Of a stretch of DNA of 6,584 nt, positions 5,883-6,584 are shown piece after piece; positions within the stretch are counted from its first letter, which is position 1, and each line of letters begins with the position of its first letter. The translations under genes were made by a program, and so were the position numbers. This DNA is from Leptospira sp. (GTDB lineage Bacteria; Spirochaetota; Leptospiria; Leptospirales; Leptospiraceae), in assembly GCA_025457985.1 (NCBI GenBank), contig JALOTI010000116.1, forward strand, positions 1 to 6,584. Reading direction: 5' to 3'. Under the pieces are notes generated by a model. It was not told where the DNA came from, did no database searches, and was given only the letters and a program-made list of their open reading frames with translations.

Positions 5883-6584
5883 ATGATCATTCGCGTAGTT
5901 CAAAAATCCAGTGAAAAACAAACTGGTGAAGTTTTTTGGGAAAGCGAAACATCCAAAAACTCTACCGAAATTGTTTCACCATTTAACGACAAACTACTCT
6001 ATGATTTTTGGAAGGATTGGAATTCACTCCTTTTCCGAGTACTCAGCAATCCCCCGAATAGAAGTGAATTCCTAGAAAAAATTCAACTTAAGTCCAATAC
6101 ATTCGAACAATTATTATTCGGGGAGCATGGATCTCCCTTGGTGAATATTCCACCGAGGGAACCTATATATATTTATACCGATTCTATTTATGCAAACCTA
6201 CCTTTTGAAATTCTGAAAGCCCGTGAGAAATTTTTATTTGAAAGGGAAAATTTCATTAGGGGAATTCGTTCAGAATCTCAGTTGACCCATAATCCACAAA
6301 CGGGGATTAAAAAATTTTTACTTATCTCGAACTCTTTTGAATCCTCGATAGAAACTTCTGTTAAAGAAGAAGTCCAAACTGTAAAACAAATCTTGGAAAA
6401 TAAATTCGAAGTTAAGATTTTAAAAGACGCGATGCTTACCGAACTAAGATTTATTGAAGAGGTCTCTCGCTCCGCCTACATTCATTATGTTGGGCATTCT
6501 GATAGTTTCGGAATTCCTTTGGTAACGAAGAGTAAATTGACAGCTGAGAGTCTACAAAGGCGGAATTTTTCTCACTTAAAAATA
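5883..6584 (+). CDS. CHAT-domain (caspase-like) protein, C-terminus cut by window edge
   Basis: The frame is open from ATG 5883 to the right edge, 234 codons, with no stop. Residues 1-90 are a leader of unknown type, probably helical (YDFWKDWNSLLFRVL, 40-54), with no signal peptide, so the protein is probably cytoplasmic. The CHAT fold begins at about 93: PIYIYTDSIYANLPFEIL (94-111) matches the conserved strand plus L-P-F-E-x-L. Next come a FLLISN strand (145-150), a helix around EEVQTVKQIL (162-171), and AYIHYVGHSDSFG (198-210). His205 of the G-H-S motif is the expected catalytic histidine. LTAESLQ (219-225) matches the segment that precedes the strand bearing the catalytic Cys, which should lie within a few dozen residues past the edge. 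CHAT proteins are caspase/separase-clan cysteine peptidases. Whether this one is active cannot be judged without that cysteine. Confidence 0.82.
   Translation, partial: MIIRVVQKSSEKQTGEVFWESETSKNSTEIVSPFNDKLLYDFWKDWNSLLFRVLSNPPNRSEFLEKIQLKSNTFEQLLFGEHGSPLVNIPPREPIYIYTDSIYANLPFEILKAREKFLFERENFIRGIRSESQLTHNPQTGIKKFLLISNSFESSIETSVKEEVQTVKQILENKFEVKILKDAMLTELRFIEEVSRSAYIHYVGHSDSFGIPLVTKSKLTAESLQRRNFSHLKI

Noticed and set aside
5883..6584. CRISPR-linked TPR-CHAT (Craspase-type) system
   Set aside because: No repeat-spacer array, Cas gene or fused TPR is present. The N-terminal 90 residues of the CHAT protein show no clear TPR, and the TPR protein on the other strand is secreted.
3514..6584. DNA phosphorothioation (dnd) cluster, suggested by a desulfurase next to unfamiliar genes
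   Set aside because: The neighbours have no DndB, DndC, DndD or DndE features. The flanking proteins are a membrane-anchored helical protein and a CHAT protein.
1..6584. tRNA, rRNA, insertion sequences, attachment sites, riboswitches and intrinsic terminators
   Set aside because: None was seen. Both operons run off the window edges, so terminators would not be expected here, and the whole window is essentially coding.

Overview
The window looks like chromosomal DNA of a Leptospira-like spirochete; this is an inference, not a database match. The DNA is AT-rich, with short A/T homopolymers inside genes. The proteins are rich in Lys, Glu, Phe and Ile. One gene encodes a lipoprotein with a relaxed, spirochete-style lipobox, and TPR/helical-repeat proteins are prominent. 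The gene content fits a saprophytic or other Leptospira, but the species cannot be fixed from the sequence alone. Coding density is close to 100%. There are six protein genes and no RNA gene, insertion sequence, CRISPR array or terminator, and no stretch of 300 bases lacks a gene. The only non-coding sequence of note is a 37-bp gap between two divergent genes.

The minus strand (3476 down to 1, leaving the window) carries three tightly coupled genes. The first is a 671-residue secreted TPR protein. It overlaps by ATGA with a 264-residue lipoprotein that has the layout of a LolB/LolA-like half-barrel. That gene overlaps by TAATG with an exported CapA-family (metallophosphatase-like) protein, which is cut by the left edge. 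All three have export signals, so this looks like an envelope operon. The TPR plus LolB-like pairing resembles the TPR-lolB gene pair of many Proteobacteria. That makes the lipoprotein a candidate outer-membrane lipoprotein-handling factor in a phylum thought to lack classical LolB.

The plus strand (3514 to 6584, leaving the window) carries a second coupled set. The first gene encodes an unrecognised 418-residue protein with one N-terminal membrane anchor and a helical, partly TPR-like body; it starts at TTG. It overlaps by 23 bp with a complete NifS/IscS-type cysteine desulfurase. One base after the desulfurase stop codon begins a CHAT-domain (caspase-like) protein, cut by the right edge before the expected catalytic cysteine. 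A membrane-anchored helical protein, a sulfur-mobilising PLP enzyme and a caspase-like protease in one apparent operon is the least explained combination here. It is the best candidate for an undescribed system.

The two operons start back to back. Their promoters must therefore lie largely inside each other's 5' coding ends, in a locally GC-richer patch that contains a short direct repeat.
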